DNA of 64,000 nt from Halomonas urumqiensis (GTDB lineage: Bacteria; Pseudomonadota; Gammaproteobacteria; Pseudomonadales; Halomonadaceae): the NCBI RefSeq assembly GCF_003028575.1, contig NZ_PYUD01000006.1, positions 62,001 through 126,000 of the forward strand, read 5' to 3'. The number at the start of each line of letters is the position of its first letter. The stretch's first letter is position 1. Of this stretch, positions 1-11,455 are shown in pieces. The position numbers were made by a program, and so were the translations under genes. The notes under the pieces are model-generated. The model saw only the letters and a list, made by a program, of their open reading frames with translations, was not told where the DNA came from and did no database searches.

Positions 1-1211
1 TGAGCGCACTGGTCAGCCGCCGCCGGCTCTACGTGGCAGGGGTGGGCGTGTTCACCCTGGCTGCACTCGGCAGCGCACTCTCCACGAGTTTCGAGTCGCT
101 GCTGGTGTTTCGCGCTTTGCAGGGGCTCGGCGCTGCGGCCACCCTGTCCATAGGCCCCGCGATCTATCGCTCGATCTTTCCCTCGCGGTTGCTGGGTAGC
201 GCCCTGGGCTTGAGCGCGATGGTGGTGGCCGGCGGCTACGCCGCGGGGCCTGCCATTGGCGGGCTATTGCTCTCGGTTGCCGAGTGGCCGTGGTTGTTTG
301 CCTTGCACTTGCCATTGGGTTGCGTCGCGCTCTCTCTGGCCTGGCGCGCCCTGCCGAGGGAAAAGGGCCGCTGGCATGGCTTCGATGGTGTGGGGGCGCT
401 GCTGTCGGTGGTGATGCTGGCGAGCTTGTTCCTGGCGCTGGACGCCATCGGTCATCGAGCGCCTGCCTGGCAGGTGGCGGCAGGCGTGGTGATCAGTGTC
501 ACGGCCGCGGTGCTGTTCGTGCAGCGCCAACGGCGTGCCAGTTTTCCGTTGCTGCCACTGTCACTGTTCCAGGAGCCACGTTTCAGCCTGGCGGTGTGTG
601 CCTCGGGGCTGGCCTTCATCGGCCAGGGGCTGGCCTTCGTCGCGCTGTCCTTTCTCTACCAGCAGGAGATGGGTTTCACGCCGCTGCAAACCGCCTGGCT
701 GTTCACGCCTTGGCCGCTCGCCATCATGCTGGTGGGGCCAGTGGCAGGGCGCCTGGCCGACAAGCTGAACCCGAGCGTGATCGCAAGCACGGGCTTGCTG
801 TTGCTGATGATGGGGTTTGCCTCGCTGGCGCTGCTCGAGGCGGATGCCGGTGTGCTCGATGGCTTGTGGCGGACGGCGCTCTGCGGGCTGGGTTTCGGCC
901 TGTTCCAGCCGCCCAACAACCGCGAGATGATGGCCAGCACGCCAGCCGCGCTGAGTGCCAGTGCCTCGGGCATGATGAGCACCACGCGCACCGTAGGCCA
1001 ATCCTTCGGGGTGGCGCTGGTCGGTGCCTTCCTGGCGGTGGGCCTGCCGGTGCAAGCCACCTTGTGGGTCGGTGGGGCGGCCTGCGTCCTGTCACTGGTG
1101 GCAAGCCTTGCGCGCATGCCGTTGGCGGGTGCCGCCCAGGCGCGCCGACGCGCGGCCAATCGCGAGGCTGCACCGACCCCTTCATCGTCTCGAACGGGAC
1201 GGCTGAAGTGA
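1..1211 (+). CDS. MFS drug exporter, C-terminal part (5' end outside window)
   Basis: The reading frame is open from base 3 and no start is visible, so the gene begins before the window. About 400 residues remain, with many hydrophobic helices. The segment RALQGLGAAATLSIGPAI followed by GYAAGPAIGGLLL looks like the motif region around helices 4-5 of drug:proton antiporters of the major facilitator superfamily. The length and the number of remaining helices suggest the 14-helix DHA2 (EmrB/QacA-like) group. It is probably an inner-membrane exporter of hydrophobic compounds; the substrate cannot be read from the sequence. The C-terminus is Arg-rich and cytoplasmic. A separate -10-like element before bolA suggests it is not co-transcribed with the genes downstream. 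Confidence 0.8.
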   Translation, partial: SALVSRRRLYVAGVGVFTLAALGSALSTSFESLLVFRALQGLGAAATLSIGPAIYRSIFPSRLLGSALGLSAMVVAGGYAAGPAIGGLLLSVAEWPWLFALHLPLGCVALSLAWRALPREKGRWHGFDGVGALLSVVMLASLFLALDAIGHRAPAWQVAAGVVISVTAAVLFVQRQRRASFPLLPLSLFQEPRFSLAVCASGLAFIGQGLAFVALSFLYQQEMGFTPLQTAWLFTPWPLAIMLVGPVAGRLADKLNPSVIASTGLLLLMMGFASLALLEADAGVLDGLWRTALCGLGFGLFQPPNNREMMASTPAALSASASGMMSTTRTVGQSFGVALVGAFLAVGLPVQATLWVGGAACVLSLVASLARMPLAGAAQARRRAANREAAPTPSSSRTGRLK

Positions 1212-1224
1212 ACGCCAGAACGAG

Positions 1225-1230
1225 TACAAT
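1225..1230 (+). promoter_or_regulatory. possible -10 element upstream of bolA
   Basis: TACAAT lies 31 bases before the bolA ATG in a short gap after the MFS gene. No convincing -35 hexamer sits 16-18 bases upstream, so this is only a candidate. Confidence 0.3.
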
Positions 1231-1261
1231 GGGTCATCCTGTTCATCACCGGGGAATCGCC

Positions 1262-1573
1262 ATGCGAATCCAGTCAACCATCGAAGACAAGCTGCAGTCC
1301 CTCGAGCCCGTGGCACTCGCGGTGGAGAACGAGAGCCACCGCCATAACGTGCCGGCGGATTCCGAGACCCATTTTAAGGTGACCCTGGTCTCGGCAAGCT
1401 TCAAGGGCCTGATGCCGGTCAAGCGCCACCAGCAGATCTACGCCTTGCTTGCCGACGAGCTGTCGGGTCCCGTGCATGCGCTGGCTCTGCATCTCTATAC
1501 GCCTGATGAGTGGGCGGCGCGTGGCGAGGCGCGTCCCGAGTCGCCCGATTGTCGGGGTGGCGGGGCATCGTGA
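1262..1573 (+). CDS. bolA: BolA family protein
   Basis: This 103-residue protein carries the BolA signature: ESHRHNVP followed by SETHFKV, then a recognition region ending in VHALALHLYTPDEW. Those features match BolA proper rather than the shorter IbaG/YrbA. BolA proteins pair with monothiol glutaredoxins to bind a [2Fe-2S] cluster and, in E. coli, also act as transcription regulators of morphology and stress genes. The start was chosen at ATG 1262 behind GGGGA; longer in-frame starts run into the MFS gene. Its stop overlaps the GTG start of the next gene, so the two are probably translationally coupled. Confidence 0.92.
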   Translation: MRIQSTIEDKLQSLEPVALAVENESHRHNVPADSETHFKVTLVSASFKGLMPVKRHQQIYALLADELSGPVHALALHLYTPDEWAARGEARPESPDCRGGGAS

Positions 1574-2412
1574 CAGCCGAACCGCAGCGCCTGCAGTATC
1601 TCGAGGCGATGGGTATCACCGCTTGGGTGGCTCGCTATACGCTGCCCAATGCCCGGCCCACGCCAGTCTGTGAGTGGGACATGCCCGAAGCCGCCCCTGC
1701 CGAGGCGCCTGGTGACCGGCTGCACGCCCTGCTCGACGAGGCAGTGACGCCGCAACCCCTGGTGCGTGAAGCCCCGCAGCCCGCTCGCGAGCGCACCCAG
1801 CGTCCGGCCAATTCCCGCAAGGCCAGAGCCCTGCTTGGCGATGTGCCGGAGGAGGTCGCCGCGGAGTCATCGCCGACCATTCCCACCGAGCCCGCCACCG
1901 CCGAGCCTGCCGAGGCACTCCGCTATACCGTGCAGGTCGGTTGTCTCGATGGCCGCTGGCTGGTGTTGCTACCGGGTAGCGAGTCGCCAGGCGCTCCCGC
2001 CCATCGGCTGCTTGATAACCTGCTTCACGCGGCCGGCATCGATCCCGGTCACACTGTCGCCTTCGAGGCATTCAGTTGGCCCCTCGCGGAGGGGATGCCG
2101 GTGTATGCGCCCCTGGAAGAGGCTCGCGAGGGTTTTGCCGCCTTCGTGGCGGGGTGCGGACGAAGAGGCTGGCGGCCACAACGGCTGCTGATGTTTGGTC
2201 ATGATGAGACGCTTGCCCGGGTGGTCACGCTCGAGGCCGGCCACTGCCCGCTGCTGGATTTGCCCGCCTGGCAGGGGCCTTCGCTCGACACGCTTGCCGG
2301 CAGTGCGGCCGACAAGCGTGCGCTGCTGCCGATACTGGCCGAATGGCGCGATGCCTGGCATTCGTCAGCTCAGGGCGTGGAGAACGCGGATGATGCGCCG
2401 CCTGACGTGTGA
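1570..2412 (+). CDS. holD: probable DNA polymerase III psi subunit, long divergent form (HolD-like)
   Basis: The 280-residue product starts at a GTG that overlaps the bolA stop (GTGA). Near its N-terminus it has LEAMGITAWVARY, closely resembling the E. coli psi segment LQQLGITQWSLRR that contacts the clamp-loader collar. A Pro/Ala/Glu-rich linker (about residues 45-110) follows. Then comes a folded part in which WLVLLPG and LLDNLLHAAGI resemble the chi-binding domain of psi. The gene directly precedes rimI, the same order as holD-rimI in E. coli. The long cryptic psi of Pseudomonas is also reported next to rimI (recalled, not checked). Psi bridges the clamp loader to chi and SSB. The protein is about twice the E. 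coli length, and the assignment rests on one short motif plus synteny. Confidence 0.62.
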   Translation: MTAEPQRLQYLEAMGITAWVARYTLPNARPTPVCEWDMPEAAPAEAPGDRLHALLDEAVTPQPLVREAPQPARERTQRPANSRKARALLGDVPEEVAAESSPTIPTEPATAEPAEALRYTVQVGCLDGRWLVLLPGSESPGAPAHRLLDNLLHAAGIDPGHTVAFEAFSWPLAEGMPVYAPLEEAREGFAAFVAGCGRRGWRPQRLLMFGHDETLARVVTLEAGHCPLLDLPAWQGPSLDTLAGSAADKRALLPILAEWRDAWHSSAQGVENADDAPPDV

Positions 2413-2854
2413 CGATCTCGATGCTTTGGTAGAGATCGAGACCGGTAATCCCTTCCCTGCCTGGTCACGCGACCAACTTTCCAGGGCTCTTGCCGACCCG
2501 GAGTTAGTGGTGTTCGGCGTGGTGCGAGGCGGTGAGTTGTCGGGCTATGCCGTGGTGGCAAGGCTACCCTTCGAGGCGGAGCTGCAAGCCATGCTGGTTG
2601 CCGAGCGGCAGCGCCGGCACGGGCTTGCCGCCGAGCTGATGAGGGAGGTGGTCGCACAGGCGAGCGCCTGGCAAAGCGAAAGGCTTTTGCTGGAGGTCAG
2701 GGCTGACAACGCTCCCGCCAAGGCACTGTATCGGCGCTTCGGTTGCCTGGAGGAGGGGCGCCGCAAGGGCTACTACCCCCCGCGTGAGGCCGGTGCGAAG
2801 CGTGAAGATGCGATATTGATGTCACTCCCCCTTGATGACCCCCATGACGAGTAA
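2390..2854 (+). CDS. rimI: ribosomal protein S18-alanine N-acetyltransferase
   Basis: A single GNAT acetyltransferase domain of 154 residues. The acetyl-CoA pyrophosphate loop is visible as RQRRHGLAAELM (Q/RxxGxG/A type), and the C-terminal LEVRADNAPAKALYRRFGC is characteristic of RimI, with Tyr at the general-acid position. RimI acetylates the N-terminal alanine of ribosomal protein S18. Two adjacent ATG codons (2390 and 2393) are possible starts, both inside the end of the psi-like gene, giving a 20-base overlap. The stop codon lies inside the left arm of a strong terminator, so this gene closes the bolA-holD-rimI unit. Confidence 0.9.
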   Translation: MMRRLTCDDLDALVEIETGNPFPAWSRDQLSRALADPELVVFGVVRGGELSGYAVVARLPFEAELQAMLVAERQRRHGLAAELMREVVAQASAWQSERLLLEVRADNAPAKALYRRFGCLEEGRRKGYYPPREAGAKREDAILMSLPLDDPHDE

Positions 2855-2880
2855 ACCCACCGGCCTGCCGGTGGGTTTAC
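2851..2880. terminator. bidirectional terminator between rimI and zapB-like gene
   Basis: A perfect 13-bp inverted repeat (arms 2851-2863 and 2868-2880, loop CCTG) with T-rich arm ends lies between two convergent genes. The rimI TAA is part of the left arm. Confidence 0.85.
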
Positions 2881-2910
2881 GGGGCTGACACCTCGGCGTG
2901 GCGGATGGCG

Positions 2911-3105
2911 TCAGTCGTTGTTGCCGGCGTCCACGTCGTCGAACTTGCCGAGCAGCGCCGAGAGGCGGTTTTCCCACTCCTCGCGCTCCTGCTTCAAGCG
3001 GCTATTCTCTTCGCGAAGCTCCTCGGCTTCCATTTTCAACAGCTCCAGTGCCTCGACGGCATTGCTGACTTTCTGTTCGAGCCGGTTGAAGAGTTCGATG
3101 CTCAT
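2911..3105 (-). CDS. zapB: ZapB-like small coiled-coil cell division protein
   Basis: A 64-residue protein, nearly all predicted coiled coil: leucines and other hydrophobics recur at heptad spacing from FNRLEQKVSNAVEALELL to ENRLSALLGKF, followed by an acidic tail. Length and pattern match the short ZapB-like family common in gammaproteobacteria (TIGR02449 type), which is thought to act at the Z ring; E. coli ZapB is somewhat longer. AGGAG lies a few bases before the ATG. It converges on rimI and is divided from it by the bidirectional terminator. Function is by family only. Confidence 0.75.
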   Translation of the reverse strand: MSIELFNRLEQKVSNAVEALELLKMEAEELREENSRLKQEREEWENRLSALLGKFDDVDAGNND

Positions 3106-3262
3106 CCTTTTCTCCTGACGGTGTCCTTGCGGCCGGGCTTGGCCCCGAGCGGGTGACGGGCTCAGGGATAATCAAGCCCGCAGCGTAACGCCGAGTGGCA
3201 GCCTCGGCAAGCACCGAATCACGGCGCTGGGGCCATTGGCGAGGGCCGGGTTTCCTGCCTGG

Positions 3263-3310
3263 GGGCTTTACGCAGGGCTTTACGCAGGGCTTCACGCAGG
3301 GCCTCACACA
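3263..3310. repeat. 12-bp tandem repeat (4 units) carrying the rsmD stop codon
   Basis: Four units of about GGGCTTTACGCA lie head to tail. Read on the minus strand, the unit at 3299-3310 contains the rsmD TGA (3306-3304). The next three units repeat a stop in the same phase (TGA, TAA, TAA). Units differ by one to three bases. Confidence 0.9.
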
Positions 3311-3960
3311 GAGTGGCGAGCATACAGGCGTCCGTAGCTGTCTCCGGCACGCACCTCCCGGTGCAGCGTCCAGTTGGCGGGCACCTCGGGGGCCAGCTCC
3401 GCTTCGACTTCCAGGTAGATGAACGCACGGTCACACAGCCAGCCCGCCTCAAGTTTCTGGCAGCAGGCAGCGGCAAGCCCCTGGCGAAAGGGGGGGTCGA
3501 GGAATACCAGGTGAAAGGGGCGTGGCTGGCCGGTGAGAAAGGTGCTCGCCTCCTGGGTGGCCACCTGGCCACGCTCGCCGACACCGAGCGTGGCCAGGTT
3601 GTCGGCAAGCTGGCGGGCCACTCGCGAATCACGCTCGACGAAGCAGGCGTCCCGTGCGCCCCGCGACAACGCCTCGAGTCCCAGTGCACCGGTGCCGGCG
3701 AACAGGTCGAGTACATGGGCGCCAGGCAGGGCCGCGGCCAGCCAGTTGAACAGCGTCTCGCGTACCCGGTCAGGGGTCGGGCGCAAGCCGGGGCAATCCA
3801 GCACCGGCAGCAGGCGACGGCGATAGTCGCCGCCGATGATGCGCAGCCGCCCGCCATCCTTGCCGTTCCGGCGTGGCGTTGCGGGTTTGCCATGGCGGCG
3901 GGGGCGGGGTGAGCGTCGCGTCATGCCCGGGATTGTACCGGTTGGCTTATCCACAGTCAT
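3304..3960 (-). CDS. rsmD: 16S rRNA (guanine-966 N2)-methyltransferase
   Basis: A Rossmann-fold methyltransferase of up to 218 residues. The SAM-binding motif I is LDLFAGTGALGLEALSRGA, and the catalytic (N/D)PP(Y/F) motif appears as LDPPF. The conserved GGDYRRRLLPVL and LRPTPDRVRETLFNWL segments near the N-terminus identify RsmD, which methylates G966 of 16S rRNA in the assembled 30S particle. The N-terminal tail is basic. Two starts are possible, 3960 and 3924. The second removes 12 residues and lies just behind a promoter-like sequence, so the shorter form may be the real one. The gene faces away from ftsY, the usual rsmD-ftsY divergent arrangement. Confidence 0.93.
   Translation of the reverse strand: MTVDKPTGTIPGMTRRSPRPRRHGKPATPRRNGKDGGRLRIIGGDYRRRLLPVLDCPGLRPTPDRVRETLFNWLAAALPGAHVLDLFAGTGALGLEALSRGARDACFVERDSRVARQLADNLATLGVGERGQVATQEASTFLTGQPRPFHLVFLDPPFRQGLAAACCQKLEAGWLCDRAFIYLEVEAELAPEVPANWTLHREVRAGDSYGRLYARHSV
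3932..3960 (-). promoter_or_regulatory. candidate rsmD promoter with a consensus DnaA box
   Basis: On the minus strand ATGACT (3960-3955) and TACAAT (3937-3932) are 17 bases apart. Between and overlapping them is a perfect DnaA box, TTATCCACA on the plus strand at 3947-3955. The promoter would initiate close to the internal ATG at 3924. Confidence 0.4.
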
Positions 3961-4015
3961 GGTGCGCAGTGGTAGGATGTGGCGATTCGTTCACCCGCGA
4001 GGCTGATTTCTCCCC

Positions 4016-5406
<1,391 letters not shown>

Positions 5407-5410
<4 letters not shown>

Positions 5411-6075
5411 TCGATTTCGAGCACGTCGGCAAGCGCTACGGAGGGCGCTTCGAGGCGCTCGCCAATATCGACTTCCGTGTGCGGCGCGGTGAGATGGTGT
5501 TTCTCACCGGTCATTCAGGGGCGGGCAAGAGCTCGCTTTTGCGGCTGATCATGCGCCTGGAACGGCCCAGCCGAGGACGGGTACTGGTGGCCGGCCACGA
5601 TATCGCGCGCCTGCATGCGAGCCAGGTGCCCTTCTATCGCCGCCAGATCGGCGTGGTGTTCCAGGATCACCAGCTGCTCTTCGATCGCTCCATCTATCAT
5701 AACGTGGCGCTGCCGCTGGACATCCAGGGCGTTGAGCCCCGTGAGGCGGCGCGCCGGGTGCGCGCGGCACTCGACAAGGTGGGGCTCTTGCATCGGGAGA
5801 AGGCACTGCCGATCGAGCTTTCCGGGGGTGAGCAACAGCGTGTCGGCATTGCCCGTGCGGTGGTCAACAAGCCTTCCTTGTTGCTGGCCGACGAGCCGAC
5901 CGGCAACCTCGATCCGCAGCTCTCCGCCGACATCATGACGCTGTTCGAAGACTTCAATCGCATCGGCACCACGGTGATGATCGCAAGCCACGACCTGGCA
6001 CTGATCGCTCGCCTGCACCACCGTATCCTGCGGTTGCGCGACGGCCGGCTGGTGGCCGACGAGGTGGCGGCATGA
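5407..6075 (+). CDS. ftsE: cell division ATP-binding protein FtsE
   Basis: A 222-residue ABC ATPase with every motif in place: Walker [11 protein letters not shown]-loop FQDHQLLFD, signature LSGGEQQRV, Walker [13 protein letters not shown] and the switch histidine in ASHD. FtsE pairs with FtsX at the septum, where ATP hydrolysis drives activation of periplasmic amidases through EnvC-type partners. It overlaps both neighbours by four bases (ATGA), so its synthesis is tied to FtsY and FtsX. Confidence 0.97.
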
Positions 6076-7052
6076 GTCCCAGGCCAACGCCCTCACCCAC
6101 GCCGCGTGGCGCACGCACGCACCGCCGCCAGCCTCGTAGCCGGTTGCGTGGCTGGGCACGCCACCACCGACTGATGTGCCAGGACAGTGCCTGGCGACTC
6201 TTCCGCGCCCCGGTGGGTAGCCTGTTGACCATGCTGGCCATCGCCATTGCCCTGGTGTTGCCTGCGGCGTTGTGGTTGACCCTGGACAGTGCCCAGTTGC
6301 TGGATGCCGAGCTCGAGGAGAGTGCCACGCTGACGGTGTACCTAGCGGCGCAAGTGGAGGAGGCCCAGGCAGTGCGCATCGACGAGGCCCTGGCCGCTCA
6401 CGAGGGGGTGGCGAACACGCGGCTGATCACCGCCGCCGAGGGCATGGCGGAATTCCAGCAGGCGCTGGGCCTGACCGATGCGCTGGGCAGCCTCGATACC
6501 AACCCCTTGCCGGCCAGCATCGTGGTCACGCCACGTGAACCGGAACCCCAGGCGATGCGTGTGCTTGGCGAATCGCTTGAGCAGGTCAATGGTGTCGATG
6601 AGGTGCGTCTCGACCTGGCCTGGGTCGAGAGGTTGCGCCATCTGGGCGAGCTGGGCCGACGTGTGGCCCTGGCGCTGGGCGTGCTGTTTGGCGGCGGCGT
6701 GCTGCTGGTGGTGGGCAACACCATTCGCCTGGCGGTGGAGAGCCGTCGCCAGGAGATCGAGGTAGTGACCCTGATTGGCGCTACCCACGCCTTCGTGCGC
6801 CGGCCCTTTCTTTATAGTGGCGCCTGGTACGGCCTGGGCGGCGGCCTGATCGCCTGGGGGTTGCTGGCGCTGGGCGGCGAGTGGCTGGCGGCCCCTGTCG
6901 CGACCCTGGCGGCAAGCTACGGCGCCAGCTTCAGCTTGCCGCACCTGGGGCCTGGCGGGTCGGCAATTCTGGTCGGGTGTAGTATACTGCTTGGCTGGTT
7001 GGGCGCCTGGATTGCCGTCAGTCGGCACCTGGCGAGCATTCGGCCACGTTGA
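6072..7052 (+). CDS. ftsX: cell division protein FtsX (permease-like)
   Basis: A 326-residue membrane partner of FtsE. An Arg/Pro-rich cytoplasmic tail of about 45 residues leads to the first membrane helix (LLTMLAIAIALVLPAALWL). A periplasmic loop of about 130 residues then carries the amidase-activator binding region, and three C-terminal helices form the FtsX domain. The order, and the separation of helix 1 from helices 2-4, are typical. The basic N-terminal extension is a little longer than in E. coli. The next gene, rpoH, is more than 200 bases away and probably has its own promoters. Confidence 0.95.
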   Translation: MSPRPTPSPTPRGARTHRRQPRSRLRGWARHHRLMCQDSAWRLFRAPVGSLLTMLAIAIALVLPAALWLTLDSAQLLDAELEESATLTVYLAAQVEEAQAVRIDEALAAHEGVANTRLITAAEGMAEFQQALGLTDALGSLDTNPLPASIVVTPREPEPQAMRVLGESLEQVNGVDEVRLDLAWVERLRHLGELGRRVALALGVLFGGGVLLVVGNTIRLAVESRRQEIEVVTLIGATHAFVRRPFLYSGAWYGLGGGLIAWGLLALGGEWLAAPVATLAASYGASFSLPHLGPGGSAILVGCSILLGWLGAWIAVSRHLASIRPR

Positions 7053-7153
7053 GTCCGTTGCCGATTGTCCAGCCAAGCCGTAGTATTCGGATGATTCGCT
7101 GGCATATTACGGAACATTCTCTGGTTTTCGTCATCCAAGCCAGCGTTCACCTG

Positions 7154-7181
7154 TTGCACACATGTTTTGTACCTGTATGTG
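7154..7181 (+). promoter_or_regulatory. candidate rpoH promoter
   Basis: TTGCAC, a 16-base spacer and TATGTG lie about 110 bases before the rpoH ATG in a 240-base gap. The -10 match is weak. rpoH genes usually have several promoters, and no clear sigma-E site was recognised here. Confidence 0.3.
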
Positions 7182-7292
7182 TTTTTACCTATATGGATCA
7201 ACCGTGACCTCATGAACGCGACGCTGGCTATCGCACATGACCTTGGCACGCGACCATTTGAACACAGGGCATCTCAAGGAGACATTCTGCAC

Positions 7293-8159
<867 letters not shown>

Positions 8160-8201
8160 CGCGTCGTCAAGTGCCCGTCCGCGCTGTCGCGTGCTGGAGC
8201 G

Positions 8202-8239
8202 AAAAACCCTATCGGACCTGGCGTCCGGTAGGGTTTTTT
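8202..8239 (+). terminator. rho-independent terminator after rpoH
   Basis: A hairpin with arms AAAACCCTATCGGAC and GTCCGGTAGGGTTTT (one G-T pair) ends in a run of T. It lies between the convergent rpoH and slmA and can serve both strands. Confidence 0.9.
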
Positions 8240-8249
8240 CTTGTGGCTG

Positions 8250-8888
8250 CTACAAGCGCGCCAGCTGTGGGCTGTCTCTCAACAGATTGGCGGACAGCAG
8301 CGCCCACTGATCGTCCCAGTGTTCGGTGGGTCGGCGCTTGAAGTCGCTGCGCACATACTGGGAAATACGCCCCTCGACCTGCGCCAGCAGCAGATTGGCG
8401 GCCGCCGAGGCCGGCAGGCTCGGGCGGCGACCCTCGCGCAGTTCAGCCTCGCGCAGGATCTGCTTGAGCTGGGTTTCCAAGCGCTCGAAGAGCTGGTGGA
8501 TGCGCAGGCGCAGGCGGGCGGTCTCGCCGGTCAGGGCGTCGCCACCGAGCAGCCGTGAAAGCCCCGGGTTCTTCTCTGCAAAGCCCAGCAGCAGGGTCAG
8601 CAGCGCCCCGCAACGGGGCACGGCCTCGGGCTGCTCCTCGAGAATCCGCGTGATGCGTTCGAACAGGCTCTCCTCGATGAATTCGATGAGCCCTTCGAAC
8701 ATGCGTGCCTTGCTGGGGAAGTGGCGGTACAGAGCCGCCTCCGATACGCCGACCTGGCGGGCCAGGGCGGCCACGGTGATGCGTTTGCCGCTATCTTCCT
8801 CGAGCATCAGCGCCAGGGCCTGAAGGATCTGCTCGCGACGGCTGGGAGTAGGAGTTGCCTGCGTCATAGTGTGCTTTTCTTGTGTCAT
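8250..8888 (-). CDS. slmA: nucleoid occlusion factor SlmA (TetR family)
   Basis: A TetR-type regulator of 212 residues. The DNA-binding helix-turn-helix is at residues about 37-60 ([20 protein letters not shown]), and the remainder is the all-helical dimer domain of SlmA. SlmA binds specific chromosomal sites and blocks FtsZ assembly over the nucleoid. It is the last gene of the coaBC-dut-algC-argB-slmA series; in E. coli slmA follows dut directly. AGGA lies 10 bases before the chosen ATG. A second ATG seven codons in is also possible. Confidence 0.92.
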   Translation of the reverse strand: MTQEKHTMTQATPTPSRREQILQALALMLEEDSGKRITVAALARQVGVSEAALYRHFPSKARMFEGLIEFIEESLFERITRILEEQPEAVPRCGALLTLLLGFAEKNPGLSRLLGGDALTGETARLRLRIHQLFERLETQLKQILREAELREGRRPSLPASAAANLLLAQVEGRISQYVRSDFKRRPTEHWDDQWALLSANLLRDSPQLARL

Positions 8889-8920
8889 GGTCGACTCATC
8901 CTGATGGGGCGCGACCCGAC

Positions 8921-9949
<1,029 letters not shown>

Positions 9950-9958
<9 letters not shown>

Positions 9959-11347
9959 GAAGTCGAGTTCGGGGGCGACTGTTGCCAGAGCGTCGGCGAA
10001 GCGCCCGCGAATGCGCTCGAGAGCCGCCTCGGACTTGCCTTCGAAGCGCAGCACCAACACCGGCGTGGTATTGGAGGCACGGCACAGCCCCCAGCCGTCC
10101 GGGTAGTCGACGCGAATGCCGTCGAGGGTGGTCTTGATGCCCTCGTTACCGAAGTCCCCCTCGCGGGCCAGTCGCTCCACCAGGTCGAACTTGGTGTCGT
10201 CGGTGACGCTGACATTGATCTCGGGCGTGCCGATATCCTGAGGGTAGCGGGCGAAGAAGCTGTCGGCGTCGTCAGCCTGGCGCGAGAGGATCTCGAGCAG
10301 GCGCGCCGCGCCATACAGGCCATCGTCGAAGCCGTACCAGCGCTCCTTGAAGAAGATATGGCCGCTCATCTCGCCGGCGAGCTGGGCCCCGGTCTCCTTC
10401 ATGCGCGCCTTGATCAGCGAATGGCCGGTACGCCACATCTCCGGCTCGCCGCCGGCCTCCTCGATCACCCGGGTCAGGTTGCCGGTACACTTCACATCGA
10501 AGATCACCCGGGCCCCTGGGTTGCGCGACAGCATGTCCTCGGCGAACACCATCAGCAGGTGGTCGGAATAGATCATCCTGCCTTGGGGGGTGACCACGCC
10601 AACGCGGTCGCCATCGCCATCGAAGGCCAGGCCGATGTCAGCGCCGGTTTCGCGCACCACACGGATCAGGTCGGCCAGATTCTCGGGCTTGCCCGGGTCC
10701 GGGTGGTGGTTGGGGAAGGTGCCGTCGATCTCGGCGAAGAGCGGCACGGTGTCGACGCCCAGTCGCTCTATTAGCTGTGGGCCAAGCTCGCCGGCCACGC
10801 CGTTACCGCAGTCCACGACTGCCTTGAGCGGGCGGGCCAGCTGCACGTCGGCGAGGATGCGTGCCAGATAGGCGGCGCGGACATCGACTTGGCGTACGTT
10901 TCCTGCTCCCTCGTGGAACGCGCCATCGACGATGCGCTGGTGCAGGGCGGTGATGGCATCGCCCGAGAGGGTGTCGCCGGAAAGCACGATCTTCAGCCCA
11001 TTGTAGTCCGGCGGGTTGTGGCTACCGGTGACCATCACCCCCGAGGCGCTGTCATCGAGCACGTGGGTGGCGAAGTAGAGCACCGGGGTGGGTACCATGC
11101 CGATGTCGATGACATCGCGGCCGGCGGCGCAAAGCCCCCGGGTCAGCGCGGCCTGCAGGCGTGGGCCGGAGAGCCGGCCGTCACGGGCCACCACCACCGT
11201 CGACTCCCCTCGCTCGGCGGCGGCGCTGCCGATGGCGCGGCCGATCATCTCGACGCTCTGCTCGGTGAGTGTGTCGTCGACGATGCCGCGGATATCATAG
11301 GCGCGAAAGATCGACGCCGGCACGGCCGGCCTGGGATCGAGTGTCAT
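9950..11347 (-). CDS. algC: phosphomannomutase / phosphoglucomutase
   Basis: A 465-residue alpha-D-phosphohexomutase. The catalytic phosphoserine loop is TGSHNPPDYNGLK, the metal site is DGDGDRVG, and the phosphate-binding loop near the C-terminus is CRASNTTPVLVLRFEG. It interconverts 1- and 6-phosphates of mannose and glucose, feeding exopolysaccharide, LPS core and rhamnose precursors. The position between dut and argB matches Pseudomonas algC. The start is ATG 11347, with AAGGA upstream; the in-frame extension to 11425 adds 26 residues with no family similarity. The 3' end lies in a tandem repeat that contains its stop codon. Confidence 0.95.
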
Positions 11348-11455
11348 GTCGTCATTCCTTTGCAGGTGTCGGTGATTGCTTGAGCAGTACCGAGAACCCT
11401 CGAGCGCCGAGAGTGTGCCGCACATGTCGCCAAAGGGTGACGGTTGAGCGGCGCG

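Noticed and set aside
33-1211. complete MFS gene starting at 33
   Set aside because: The codon at 33 lies within a membrane helix, and the frame is open to the window edge with matching upstream residues, so the start is outside the window.
3947-3955. perfect DnaA box as a sign of a replication origin
   Set aside because: Only one box was noticed, with no AT-rich region, no box cluster and no dnaA, dnaN or gidA nearby. It was kept only as a possible local regulatory site.
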